DNA from: an uncultured Gemmiger sp.
GTDB taxonomy: Bacteria; Bacillota; Clostridia; Oscillospirales; Ruminococcaceae
Length of the DNA: 64,000 nucleotides
Direction: 5' to 3'
Assembly (NCBI GenBank): GCA_944388245.1
Contig: CALXIA010000003.1
Coordinates: 24,805 to 88,804 of the forward strand
The notes below the pieces were generated by a model. That model did not search any database. It saw only the letters and a program-made list of their open reading frames with translations, and had not been told where the DNA came from. Shown here piece after piece: positions 24,874 to 32,909 of this stretch. The first letter of the stretch is position 1; every line of letters starts with the position of its first letter. The translations under genes and the position numbers were made by a program.

Positions 24874-25994
24874 ACTTCGCTTCCTTTCTGCTGCCAGGCC
24901 AGCCCGGCGCTCTGGGTCAGCAGGTCCAGAAGGCCCAGCGCCACCATGCTGTCCTGCACCACCCGGGCCCGGGGCAGGATGCAGGGATCGTGCCGGCCCT
25001 TGAGCTGCAGGGTGGCCGCCTGGCCGGTGGCCAGGTCCACCGTGGCCTGTTCCTTGAAGATGCTGGCGGTGGGTTTGATGACGGTGCTCAGCACCAGCGG
25101 CATCCCGTTGGAGATGCCCCCGTTGACCCCGCCGTTGTGGTTGGAGCTGGTGATGATCCGCCCGTTCCAGGGCAGGAAGGGGTCGTTGGCCTGGCTGCCC
25201 CGCATGTCCGCCATGGCGAACCCGCTGCCGAACTCCACCCCCTTGACCGCCGGGATGCTGAACAACAGATGGCTCAACACGCTCTCCACGCTGTCAAAGA
25301 AGGGTTCGCCCACCCCGGCGGGCAGGCCCAGCACCGCGGTCTCCAGCACGCCGCCCACGCTGTCCCGGTCGGCGGCGGCGGCCTTGATGGCCTGGCGCAT
25401 GGGCTCCTCAAAGGCGGCGTCCAGCACCGGCAGGCCGTCGGTGCGCGCGTCCAGGATATCCAGCTGGCGGGCCAGCCGGTCCGGCTCGGCGGCGAAGCGG
25501 CTGCCCTCGATGCCGGCACAGCGGATGATGTGGGTGCCCACCCGGATCCCGTGGGCGGCCAGCACCCCCAGGCAGAGCGCCCCGGCGGCCACCACCGCCG
25601 CGGTGACCCGGCCGGAGAAATGCCCGCCGCCGCGCCCGTCCTGCCAGCCGCCGTACTTGACCTGGGCGGTGTAGTCCGCGTGGCCGGGGCGGGGCAGGGT
25701 GGCCAGCGCCGCGTAGTCCTGGCTGCGGGTGTTGGTATTCCCGAGCACAAACGCGATGGCGGTGCCGGTGGTGTGCCCCTTGTACACCCCGCTCAAAAAC
25801 CGCACCCGGTCCGGTTCCACCCGGGCGGTGGTGAGCCCGTCCCCCCGGGCGCGGCGCTTGTCCATCTGGCGGGCGATGAACGCCTCGTCCACCGGCAGGC
25901 CGGCGGCCAGGCCGTGCAGCACACCGCCCACCGCCGGGCCGTGGCTCTCCCCGAACACCGTCAGATTCACGGCGTTGCCGAAACTGTCCCTCAT
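24870..25994 (-). CDS. aroC: Chorismate synthase
   Basis: Last step of the shikimate pathway, FMN-dependent 1,4-elimination of phosphate from EPSP. 374 residues. Signatures: GESHGPAVGGVLHGLAAGLP, RGDGLTTARVEPDRV, GHTTGTAIAFVLGN, YGGWQDGRGGGHFSGRVTAA and SNHNGGVNGGISNGMPLV. Overlaps aroQ by four bases; 28 bases downstream of aroB. Confidence 0.96.
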   Translation of the reverse strand: MRDSFGNAVNLTVFGESHGPAVGGVLHGLAAGLPVDEAFIARQMDKRRARGDGLTTARVEPDRVRFLSGVYKGHTTGTAIAFVLGNTNTRSQDYAALATLPRPGHADYTAQVKYGGWQDGRGGGHFSGRVTAAVVAAGALCLGVLAAHGIRVGTHIIRCAGIEGSRFAAEPDRLARQLDILDARTDGLPVLDAAFEEPMRQAIKAAAADRDSVGGVLETAVLGLPAGVGEPFFDSVESVLSHLLFSIPAVKGVEFGSGFAMADMRGSQANDPFLPWNGRIITSSNHNGGVNGGISNGMPLVLSTVIKPTASIFKEQATVDLATGQAATLQLKGRHDPCILPRARVVQDSMVALGLLDLLTQSAGLAWQQKGSEV

Positions 25995-26022
25995 ATACGA
26001 TTCCCCCTTGTTGTTACTCCCC

Positions 26023-27051
26023 TCAGGCCTTGTCCAGGCCCACCAGCTTGTCCAGCTGTTCCAGCGGCACCTTGTCCAGCCGCCAGCAGCCCAGCCCCGG
26101 CACCTTGACCAGGGTCACCTGGCCGTTGCGGGCCTTTTTGTCGTGCCGCATATAGCCCAGCACCTGCTGCTTGTTGTAGCTGGCCCGGGCGGGCAGGCCC
26201 AGCTTCCGGTAGACCGCCCGCACCCGCTTTTGCAGCTGCCTGTCCTCGATCATGGGCAGCATCCCCAGCGCCACGCACTCCCCGTGGAAGTACCCCTTGG
26301 TGCGCCGGCCCTTGATGCCCCGCACCGCCTCGATGCCGTGGCCCAGGGTGTGGCCGAAGTTCAGCGCCGCCCGGGCGCCCTGCTCGGTCTCGTCCTGCTC
26401 CACGATCTTCTTTTTCACCAGCAGGCTGCGGTAGATGATGGTCTCGATGTCCTTGTCCACGTCCCCGTTCTCAAACAGCAAAAACAGCTCCGGGTCGCAG
26501 ATCAGCCCCGCCTTGACCGCCTCGGCCAGGCCGTTGATGTAGTGGCGGCGGGGCAGGGTGGCCAGGGTGTCCGGGTCGATGACCACAAGTTTGGGCTGCC
26601 AGAAGGCCCCCACGATGTTCTTGGCGTCCCCCAGGTCCACGGCCACCTTGCCGCCGATGGAGGAGTCGATCTGGGACAGGGTGGTGGTGGGGCAGTTGAT
26701 GAAGTCCACCCCGCGCATGAAGGTGGCGGCCACAAAGCCGGCCAGATCCCCCACCACGCCGCCGCCCACGGCGATGACCACGCCGCTGCGGTCCAGCCCG
26801 GCGTCCAGAGCGGCCTGCATCAGCTGGCCGTAGACCTTCAGGCTCTTGCTGCCCTCCCCCTGGGGCACGGTGGCGATGGCGCCCTTGGGGCACTGGGCGG
26901 CCACCCGCCGGGCGTATTCGGCGGGCACGCCGCTGTCGGTGACGATGAGGGCCGGCCGGTCCAGCCAGGCCAGCTGACTCAGGTTGTCCAGCGCGCCGCG
27001 CTTGAGGATGATGTCGTAGCTGCGCGGGCCCAGACGCATGGAAAGTTTCAT
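26023..27051 (-). CDS. aroB: 3-dehydroquinate synthase
   Basis: Second step of the pathway, NAD+- and metal-dependent cyclisation of DAHP. 342 residues, a little short for the family but complete. GEGSKSLKVYGQLMQAALD, AVGGGVVGDLAGFVAATFMRG, PTTTLSQIDSSIGGKVAVDL, and metal ligands in GLAEAVKAGLICD, NFGHTLGHGIEAV and YFHGECVALGM. Overlaps pheA by four bases. Confidence 0.96.
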   Translation of the reverse strand: MKLSMRLGPRSYDIILKRGALDNLSQLAWLDRPALIVTDSGVPAEYARRVAAQCPKGAIATVPQGEGSKSLKVYGQLMQAALDAGLDRSGVVIAVGGGVVGDLAGFVAATFMRGVDFINCPTTTLSQIDSSIGGKVAVDLGDAKNIVGAFWQPKLVVIDPDTLATLPRRHYINGLAEAVKAGLICDPELFLLFENGDVDKDIETIIYRSLLVKKKIVEQDETEQGARAALNFGHTLGHGIEAVRGIKGRRTKGYFHGECVALGMLPMIEDRQLQKRVRAVYRKLGLPARASYNKQQVLGYMRHDKKARNGQVTLVKVPGLGCWRLDKVPLEQLDKLVGLDKA

Positions 27052-28130
27052 ACGGTTTCTCCTTTTCGGGTATAGATGCCCAGCACCCGCACGGTGCGGC
27101 AGACGCTCTCCAGCCCGGCCAGCAGGCGCTTGGCGTCCGGGGCGTCGGCGGCGCCCACCAGTTCCACATAAAAATAGTATTCAAAGGGCACATGGGGCAT
27201 GGGGCGGCTCTTGATGCACTCCATATTGAAGCCCGCGGCCGCGATGGCCTGGATCACCCGGGCCAGCGCCCCGGTCTTGTGGTCCACCGTGAACAGCAGG
27301 CTGAACCGGTTGCCCCGTTTGGGCAGCTCTTTGCCCACCACGATGAACCGGGTGGTGTTGTCCCCGTCGGTGTTGACGTCCCGCATCAGCACCTGCAGGC
27401 CGTAGAGTTCGGCGGTGTCGGCGCTGGCGATGGCGGCCAGGGCCTTGTCGCCGGCCTCGGCCACCCGGCGGGCGGCCAGGGCGGTGTTGGCGCAGCTCTC
27501 GGCCGCCAGGCCCATGCTGCGGATGAACCGCTCGCACTGGCTCAGCGCCTGGGGATGGCTGATCACCCGGCGCAGGTCCCCCAGGGTGGCCCCCGGCACC
27601 GCCAGCAGGTTCTGGGTCACCGGCAGATCGTACATCTCCACGATGTGCAGCCGCCGGGCATAGCACAGATCCAGCACCGCGGCCACGTCCCCGGCGTGGC
27701 TGTTTTCAAAGGGCAGCACCCCATACGCGGCGCTGCCCTGTTCCACCCGGTCGAACACGTCGCCCCAGGTGGGGCAGGCCATCGCCTTCGCCTGGGGGAA
27801 CAGCCGGGTCAGGGCGATGTGGGCAAACGCCCCTTCCACCCCCTGGTAGGCCACCGTGTCCCGCCCCAGCGCGTGGGCCTGGTACTGGCGGGACACCGCC
27901 ATCGCGGCCTGCTGAAACTCCTGGTAATAGGGCCGCAGCGCCGCGTCCCGGATGCGGGCGGTGTTCTGTTCAATGACCTGCTGTTCCCGGCTGGCGTCCA
28001 GCACCGGGATGTCGTGTTCCTGTTTGTAGGCGGCCACCCGGGCCACCTGCGCCATCCGCGCCTCGAACAGCGCCGCCATCTGGCCGTCGATCTCGTCGAT
28101 GGCGCGGCGGGCGCTCTCCAGTTCCTCCAT
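27048..28130 (-). CDS. pheA: Bifunctional chorismate mutase / prephenate dehydratase
   Basis: Converts chorismate to prephenate and then phenylpyruvate. 360 residues: AroQ-type chorismate mutase at 1-90 (RRAIDEIDGQMAALFEARMA), prephenate dehydratase at ~95-270 (YQGVEGAFAHIALTRLFP, PFENSHAGDV, NTTRFIVVG), and a C-terminal ACT domain at ~280-355 with the phenylalanine-binding CIKSRP motif, so feedback inhibition by Phe is expected. The ATG at 28130 follows GGGGAGGG; first gene of the operon, about 70 bases after a good promoter. No T-box or peptide leader fits in that leader. Confidence 0.95.
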   Translation of the reverse strand: MEELESARRAIDEIDGQMAALFEARMAQVARVAAYKQEHDIPVLDASREQQVIEQNTARIRDAALRPYYQEFQQAAMAVSRQYQAHALGRDTVAYQGVEGAFAHIALTRLFPQAKAMACPTWGDVFDRVEQGSAAYGVLPFENSHAGDVAAVLDLCYARRLHIVEMYDLPVTQNLLAVPGATLGDLRRVISHPQALSQCERFIRSMGLAAESCANTALAARRVAEAGDKALAAIASADTAELYGLQVLMRDVNTDGDNTTRFIVVGKELPKRGNRFSLLFTVDHKTGALARVIQAIAAAGFNMECIKSRPMPHVPFEYYFYVELVGAADAPDAKRLLAGLESVCRTVRVLGIYTRKGETV

Positions 28131-28203
28131 GGCAAACCCTCCCCTTGCCGCCCGAAACCGGGCGGGCCGGCTCTCGCCGTTTTTGATTCGCTTTAACTGA
28201 TTA

Positions 28204-28232
28204 AGTATACCATAGTCCGTACCCCGGGGCAA
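28204..28232 (-). promoter_or_regulatory. Promoter of the aro-glycosyltransferase operon
   Basis: On the minus strand TTGCCC (28227-28232), 17 bases, TATACT (28204-28209). The leader to the pheA ATG is short and contains a GCCCGCCCG / CGGGCGGC hairpin just before the ribosome binding site, which might limit translation. Confidence 0.8.
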
Positions 28233-28480
28233 CCGGTTTCGGCCCCTCGGGCGGGAATTTTACCGCCCGGCCGCGTGCGGACGAGCGTGAACGAGCGCGG
28301 CTGCGCGCGGAGGAGATTCCGCACCGCCGCCGGAACGCCGGGGCCCGCCGCCGCCCGCCAGGGGCCGGGGCCGGGTTTGCGGAGCGGGGCGGGTTTCTGG
28401 TATGATAGTCCCATAGCAGCTGCACCGCCGCGGGCACAACGGCCCCGGCGGGACACTCACAAACAGAAAAGGAGAAAACG
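28233..28480. other. Divergent intergenic region pheA/hflK
   Basis: About 250 very GC-rich bases. Apart from the pheA promoter at one end and a probable hflK promoter at the other (TTGCGG, 18 bases, TATGAT at 28401-28406) I see no coding signal, structured RNA or repeat of the two families. Confidence 0.6.
28377..28406 (+). promoter_or_regulatory. Probable hflKC promoter
   Basis: TTGCGG (28377-28382), 18 bases, TATGAT (28401-28406), about 75 bases upstream of the hflK ATG. The -35 is weak. Confidence 0.5.
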
Positions 28481-29476
28481 ATGCAAAATCCCTTTGACCA
28501 GACCGGCGCGAAGACCATGCATCCCGCGCCCGACCCGAACCTGCGCCGCAAGGCGCGCGCGGCCGCCGTGGCGGTGGCGGTGGCGGTGCTGGCGCTGATC
28601 CTGCTGAGCCAGGCCTTTTACATCATCAACGAGCAGGAGAACGCGGTGGTGGTGACCTTCGGCACCCCCGCGGCGGTGACCGAGCCGGGCCTGCATCTGA
28701 AGATCCCCTTCGTGCAGCAGGTGCGCAAGGTGGACATGACCATCAAGAGTTTCGCGATCGGCTATGACATCACCACCAACGAGTCCATCCCGGACGAGTC
28801 GCTGATGATCACGGCGGACTACAACTTTGTGAACGTGGACTTTTTCGTGGAGTACCGGGTGACCGACCCGGTGAAGGCGATCTACGCCAGCCGGGAGCCG
28901 GTGGATATCCTCAAGGCGCTGAGCCAGAGCTACATCCGGGACACCATCGGCATGTACCCGGTGGACGACGTGATCACCACCGGCAAGAGCCAGATCCAGG
29001 CCGAGATCAAGGACAAGATCAGCGCCCGGCTGGACCAGGAGGATCTGGGGCTGCAGCTGGTGAACATCACCATTCAGGACGCGGAGCCCCCCACGGCGGA
29101 GGTGCTGGACGCCTTCAAGGCGGTGGAGACCGCCAAGCAGGGCAAGGAGACCGCGGTGAACAACGCCAACAAGTACCGCTCGGAGCAGATGCCCGCCGCC
29201 GAGGCCCAGGCCGACCGCATCCTGCAGCAGGCCGCGGCCGACAAGGAGGCCCGCATCAACGAGGCCACCGGTCAGGTGGCCCGGTTCAACGCCATGTACG
29301 CGGAGTATCTGAACAACCCTCTGGTGACCCGGCAGCGGATGTTCTACGAGGCGATGGAGGAGATCCTGCCCGATCTGCGGGTGATCATCCAGGACGGCAG
29401 CGGCAGCACCCTGAATCTGATGGACCTGACCGGCGCCGCCGGCACGACCGCGAGCAGCGGGGAAGGAGAGCAGTAA
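28481..29476 (+). CDS. hflK: HflK-like SPFH/band 7 membrane protein
   Basis: 331 residues. One transmembrane segment at ~25-48 (AAAVAVAVAVLALILLSQAF) followed by an SPFH domain: YIINEQENAVVVTFGTPAAV, GLHLKIPFVQQVRKVDMT, EYRVTDPVKAIYAS; a long charged coiled coil with AEAQADRILQQAAADKEARI occupies ~225-275. In E. coli HflK and HflC form a large ring enclosing the FtsH protease. The partner hflC follows after one base. ATG 28481 is preceded by AAAAGGAGAAAAC. Bicistronic hflKC in a Firmicute is less common than in Proteobacteria but seen in Clostridia. Confidence 0.9.
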   Translation: MQNPFDQTGAKTMHPAPDPNLRRKARAAAVAVAVAVLALILLSQAFYIINEQENAVVVTFGTPAAVTEPGLHLKIPFVQQVRKVDMTIKSFAIGYDITTNESIPDESLMITADYNFVNVDFFVEYRVTDPVKAIYASREPVDILKALSQSYIRDTIGMYPVDDVITTGKSQIQAEIKDKISARLDQEDLGLQLVNITIQDAEPPTAEVLDAFKAVETAKQGKETAVNNANKYRSEQMPAAEAQADRILQQAAADKEARINEATGQVARFNAMYAEYLNNPLVTRQRMFYEAMEEILPDLRVIIQDGSGSTLNLMDLTGAAGTTASSGEGEQ

Positions 29477-29477
29477 G

Positions 29478-30356
29478 ATGAAAACGACCAAACGAGGGAT
29501 CATTGGGGCGCTGGTGGTGGTCCTGCTGGCGCTGGTGCTGGCCACCGGCACGCTGGTGGTGACCCAGCAGAACGAGTACAGCGTGGTGCGCCAGTTCGGC
29601 CGGGTGGTGAGCATCCGCACCGAGCCGGGGGTCAGCTTCAAGCTGCCGCTGGTGCAGACGGTGAGCACCCTGCCCAAGACCACCCTGCTGTACGACCTGC
29701 CCATCTCGGACGTGATCACCGAGGACAAAAAGACCATGGTGACCGACAGCTTTGTGCTGTGGCGGATCAGCGATCCCCAGCAGTTCATCCAGAGCCTGAA
29801 CGGCCAGATGTCGGTGGCGGAGAGCCGCATCAGTTCCAACGTGTACAACGCGGTGAAGAACGTGATCAGCAGCCTGTCCCAGACCGAGGTCATCAGCGGC
29901 CGGGACGGGGAGCTGGCCAGCGCCATCAAGGCCAACATCGGCAACACGATGGACCAGTACGGCATTGAGCTGATCGCGGTGGAGACCAAGCACCTGGACC
30001 TGCCCAGCGACAACAAGGAGGCGGTGTACCAGCGGATGATCAGCGAGCGGAACAACATCGCCGCCAGCTACACCGCCGAGGGCGAGAGCGAGGCCACCAA
30101 AATCCGCAGCGAGACCGACCGGGAGACCGAGATCCTGATCAGCCGGGCCGAAGCCCAGGCCGAGGCGCTGCGGGGCGAGGGCGAGGCCGAGTACATGCGG
30201 ATCCTGGCCGAGGCCTACGCCGACCCCTCCCGCGCCGAGTTCTACAGCTTCGTGCGCGCCCTGGACGCCGCCAAGGCCAGCCTGACCGGCGAGAACAAGA
30301 CCCTCATCCTCTCGCCCGACTCCCCCCTGGTGCAGGTGTTCTACAACCAGCAGTAA
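29478..30356 (+). CDS. hflC: HflC-like SPFH/band 7 membrane protein
   Basis: 292 residues. N-terminal signal anchor at ~8-30, SPFH domain opening TQQNEYSVVRQFGRVVSI and SFKLPLVQTVSTLPKTTLLY, the HflC-typical DLPISDVITEDKKTMVTDSF, and a coiled coil with ERNNIAASYTAEGESEATKI and AEAQAEALRGEGEAEYMRI, ending with a short VRALDAAKASLTGENKT. Forms the hetero-oligomer with HflK; its translation is coupled to hflK by the one-base gap. Followed by repeat element D, which terminates the operon. Confidence 0.91.
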   Translation: MKTTKRGIIGALVVVLLALVLATGTLVVTQQNEYSVVRQFGRVVSIRTEPGVSFKLPLVQTVSTLPKTTLLYDLPISDVITEDKKTMVTDSFVLWRISDPQQFIQSLNGQMSVAESRISSNVYNAVKNVISSLSQTEVISGRDGELASAIKANIGNTMDQYGIELIAVETKHLDLPSDNKEAVYQRMISERNNIAASYTAEGESEATKIRSETDRETEILISRAEAQAEALRGEGEAEYMRILAEAYADPSRAEFYSFVRALDAAKASLTGENKTLILSPDSPLVQVFYNQQ

Positions 30357-30367
30357 GGGCCGATAAG

Positions 30368-30498
30368 GCCGATCTGGGGGACCAGTCCCCCAGACCCCCA
30401 TCCGGCGGGCCAATATCCATTGGCCCTTGGGATATTGTTTAAGGCAAGGCCCGCGCAAAACCATGCCGGTTCGCGCGGGCCTTGCCGTTTTGTTTTTC
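30368..30498. repeat. Family 1 structured intergenic element D (single arm)
   Basis: Downstream of hflC and upstream of a codirectional gene. One arm only: GCCGATCTGGGGG, GGGGGACCAGTCCCCC, GGCCAATATCCATTGGCC. Then terminator GGCAAGGCCCGCGC (30443-30456) / GCGCGGGCCTTGCC (30473-30486) with T-rich tail. The missing right arm fits the tandem gene order. Confidence 0.83.
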
Positions 30499-30520
30499 TT
30501 CTCCTTGGCTATGGGCTATA

Positions 30521-30549
30521 TTGGCATTTTCCCCGCCGCGTGGTATGAT
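30521..30549 (+). promoter_or_regulatory. Promoter of the radical SAM gene
   Basis: TTGGCA, 17 bases, TATGAT at 30544-30549; 37 bases before the ATG at 30587. Confidence 0.8.
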
Positions 30550-30586
30550 GGGAAACGACGACGAAATTTGCCGGGAGGAAACTGCC

Positions 30587-31711
30587 ATGCCGCCGATCCA
30601 TGTGATGATCAAACCCGCGGGGGGGCTGTGCAACATGCGCTGCCGCTACTGCTTTTACGCCGACGAGATGGACAACCGGCAGCTGCAGAGCTGCGGGTCC
30701 ATCATGGAGCCGGCGGTGCTGGAGGCGGTGATCCGCCGCACCCTGGCCCGGGCCGAGGGGCAGGCCACCATCGCCTTTCAGGGCGGGGAGCCCACCCTGG
30801 CGGGGCTGGACTTTTTCCGGCGGGTGGTGGAGCTGGAAAAGCGCCACAACACCCGCCACATCCAGGTGGACAACGCCCTGCAGACCAACGGCTATGTACT
30901 GAACGAGGACTGGGCGAAGTTTCTGGCCGAGAACCACTTTCTCGTGGGGCTGTCGCTGGACGGACCCAAGGACCTGCACGACGCCAACCGGCTGGACGCG
31001 GCCGGCAAGGGCACCTATTCCAAGGTGATGCACGCGGTGCAGCTGCTGAAAAACCACGGGGTGGAGTTCAACATCCTGACGGTGGTCACCCGGGCCACCA
31101 GCCGCAGCTTCCGCAAGACCTACGGCTTTTTTGAGCGCAACGACCTGCCCTGGCAGCAGTACATCCCCTGCCTGGACCCGCTGGGCGAGGAGCGGGGCGG
31201 CCAGGCCTACAGCCTGCGCCCCGAGGACTTCACCCGCTACCTCAAGGACGCCTTCGACTGCTGGTACCAGGACGTATCCGCCGGGAAATTCCGCTACCAC
31301 CGGTACTTCAACAACCTGGTGGCGATGCTGCGGGGCCAGCCCCCCGAGGCCTGCGGCATGATGGGGGTGTGCGGCATGCAGTACGTGGTGGAGGCGGACG
31401 GCTCGGTCTACCCCTGCGACTTCTACTGCCTGGACGAGTGGAAGCTGGGCAACTTCCTCACCGACGACTTCGACGCCCTGGACGCCAAGCGGGAGGAACT
31501 GGGCTTTATCCGGCTGTCCGCCCAGCCGCACCCGGACTGCCGGGACTGCCCCTGGCGCTATCTGTGCCGGGGCGGCTGCCGCCGGGACCGGGAGACCATC
31601 CCCGGCCAGGACGCGCCCGGCAAAAACTACTACTGCGAGAGCTACAAGGCCTTCTTTGCCTACGCCGCGCCCCGGCTGGAACAGCTGGCCCGGGGCCGAT
31701 ATCCGGTGTGA
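30587..31711 (+). CDS. Radical SAM/SPASM protein, anaerobic sulfatase-maturating enzyme family
   Basis: 374 residues. The radical SAM cluster is CNMRCRYC (Cys15, 19, 22; CX3CX2C), with GGEPTL as the SAM-binding motif. A SPASM domain holding auxiliary clusters is present: CGMMGVCGMQYVVEADGSVY then PCDFYCLDE and CRDCPWRYLCRGGC. This is the architecture of anSME enzymes that oxidise Cys or Ser of sulfatases to formylglycine. ATG 30587 follows GGGAGGAA; the longer open frame upstream covers the promoter. No sulfatase is encoded nearby, so the substrate is either elsewhere in the genome or different. Followed by its own terminator. Confidence 0.88.
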   Translation: MPPIHVMIKPAGGLCNMRCRYCFYADEMDNRQLQSCGSIMEPAVLEAVIRRTLARAEGQATIAFQGGEPTLAGLDFFRRVVELEKRHNTRHIQVDNALQTNGYVLNEDWAKFLAENHFLVGLSLDGPKDLHDANRLDAAGKGTYSKVMHAVQLLKNHGVEFNILTVVTRATSRSFRKTYGFFERNDLPWQQYIPCLDPLGEERGGQAYSLRPEDFTRYLKDAFDCWYQDVSAGKFRYHRYFNNLVAMLRGQPPEACGMMGVCGMQYVVEADGSVYPCDFYCLDEWKLGNFLTDDFDALDAKREELGFIRLSAQPHPDCRDCPWRYLCRGGCRRDRETIPGQDAPGKNYYCESYKAFFAYAAPRLEQLARGRYPV

Positions 31712-31723
31712 GCCTTCGGCCCT

Positions 31724-31757
31724 GCCGCCGCCCGCTTTGCGGGCGGCGGATTTTCTT
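31724..31757 (+). terminator. Terminator of the radical SAM gene
   Basis: GCCGCCGCCCGC / GGGCGGCGG stem with TTTGC loop followed by ATTTTCTT. The T-tract overlaps the -35 of the next promoter. Confidence 0.85.
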
Positions 31758-31785
31758 GACGGGGCGGCCCGGCGCCGGGTATAAT
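31756..31785 (+). promoter_or_regulatory. Promoter of the LacI-family gene
   Basis: TTGACG (31756-31761), 18 bases, TATAAT (31780-31785). Confidence 0.83.
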
Positions 31786-31832
31786 AAAGGCAGCATATAC
31801 ACACGAAACCATGCCCGAAGGAGGTGCCGCCC

Positions 31833-32852
31833 ATGTCCCCGACCGCGCCGCGCAAACCCGCCACACGCAAGGACGTGGCCCGTCTGGCCGGCGTGTCGGA
31901 AACGGTGGTCTCCTATGTGCTCAACAACAACCGGTACGTGGCCCAGGACAAGCGGGAGCGGGTGCTGCAGGCGGTCAAGCAGCTGCAATACCGGCCCAAC
32001 AACATCGCCCGGGCGCTGCGGGGCAAGCGCAGCGGGCACATCCTGTTCATCGCGGACAACATCGCGGACGAGCATTTCGGCCGGATCATCCGGGAGATGG
32101 AACAGCTGGCCTACGACCGGGGGTATCTGATCAGCCTGACCGCCAGCCGCAACGACCCGGATTTCGTGGCCCAGGTGAACAGCCGCCAGGTGGACGGCAT
32201 CGTGATCAGTTCGGTGAGCCTGGAAGAGCGGTATGTGCTGGAACTGGTGGACTCGGGGGTGCCGGTGGTGCTGCTGATGAACCGGGAATACTCCCCCCGG
32301 ATCGACGGGCGGGCCGGCCGGGTATACACCGGCATCCAGCACGGGATGGAGGAGGCGGTGCGGCTGCTGCTGCAGCGGGGCCGGCGCTCCATCGTGTATG
32401 TGGACCGGGTCAGCCGCCGGGGCCATTTCAGCAGCATGGACGACATGCGGTACAGCGGGTTCTGCAACGAGATGCAGCGCAGCGGGCTGCCCTTTTCCGC
32501 CGAGAATATCGTCACCGGCTACCCGGACGAGGAATCCCTCTTCGAGGGGCTGTGCAACCGGCTGCGGCTGGGCATGAAGATCGACGGGCTGGTGGGCCGC
32601 AACGACAACCTGGCCTGTCTGGCCCTGTCGGCGCTGCAGCAGTGCGGGTTCGCGGTGCCCCGGGACGTGTCGGTGATCGGGTTCAACAACGTCCGCATCG
32701 CCGCCTGCACCCAGCCGGGGCTTACCTCGGTGGAGATCGACCGGCCGGCGGTGGCCCGGGCCATTCTGGAGATGCTGGACCGGATGTTCGCCGGCCAGGC
32801 CCCCGGCAAGGTGCGGATCGACACCCGCATCGTCTACCGGGGCAGCGTATAA
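31833..32852 (+). CDS. LacI family transcriptional regulator
   Basis: 339 residues. N-terminal HTH and hinge: TRKDVARLAGVSETVVSYVL and YRPNNIARALRGKRS, the hinge Ala-Leu-Arg placing a leucine in the minor groove of a central CG. The ligand-binding periplasmic-binding-protein fold follows (IADNIADEHFGRIIREMEQL, DGIVISSVSLEERYV, DGLVGRNDNLACLAL). Start ATG 31833 follows GAAGGAGG at eight bases; GTG 31824 sits within the binding site. Palindromes GCAAACGTTTGC-like, typical of this family, occur at the pfk and nagA loci 5-6 kb away, making a local sugar regulon plausible; the effector is unknown. Confidence 0.92.
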   Translation: MSPTAPRKPATRKDVARLAGVSETVVSYVLNNNRYVAQDKRERVLQAVKQLQYRPNNIARALRGKRSGHILFIADNIADEHFGRIIREMEQLAYDRGYLISLTASRNDPDFVAQVNSRQVDGIVISSVSLEERYVLELVDSGVPVVLLMNREYSPRIDGRAGRVYTGIQHGMEEAVRLLLQRGRRSIVYVDRVSRRGHFSSMDDMRYSGFCNEMQRSGLPFSAENIVTGYPDEESLFEGLCNRLRLGMKIDGLVGRNDNLACLALSALQQCGFAVPRDVSVIGFNNVRIAACTQPGLTSVEIDRPAVARAILEMLDRMFAGQAPGKVRIDTRIVYRGSV

Positions 32853-32860
32853 AAAAGCAA

Positions 32861-32905
32861 CAAGCCGCCCGCCCAGGCTTTGCCCGGGCGGGCGGCTTGT
32901 TTTGC
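32861..32905. terminator. Bidirectional terminator between lacI-type and tauE-type genes
   Basis: CAAGCCGCCCGCCC (32861-32874) and GGGCGGGCGGCTTG (32886-32899) form a 14-base stem; A-tract on the left and TTTTG on the right suit both convergent genes. Confidence 0.92.
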
Positions 32906-32909
32906 GCGT

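Noticed and set aside
28131-28203. A T-box, tryptophan-type attenuator or peptide leader before pheA
   Set aside because: The leader is only about 70 bases and shows no T-box sequence, no run of Phe codons and no terminator.
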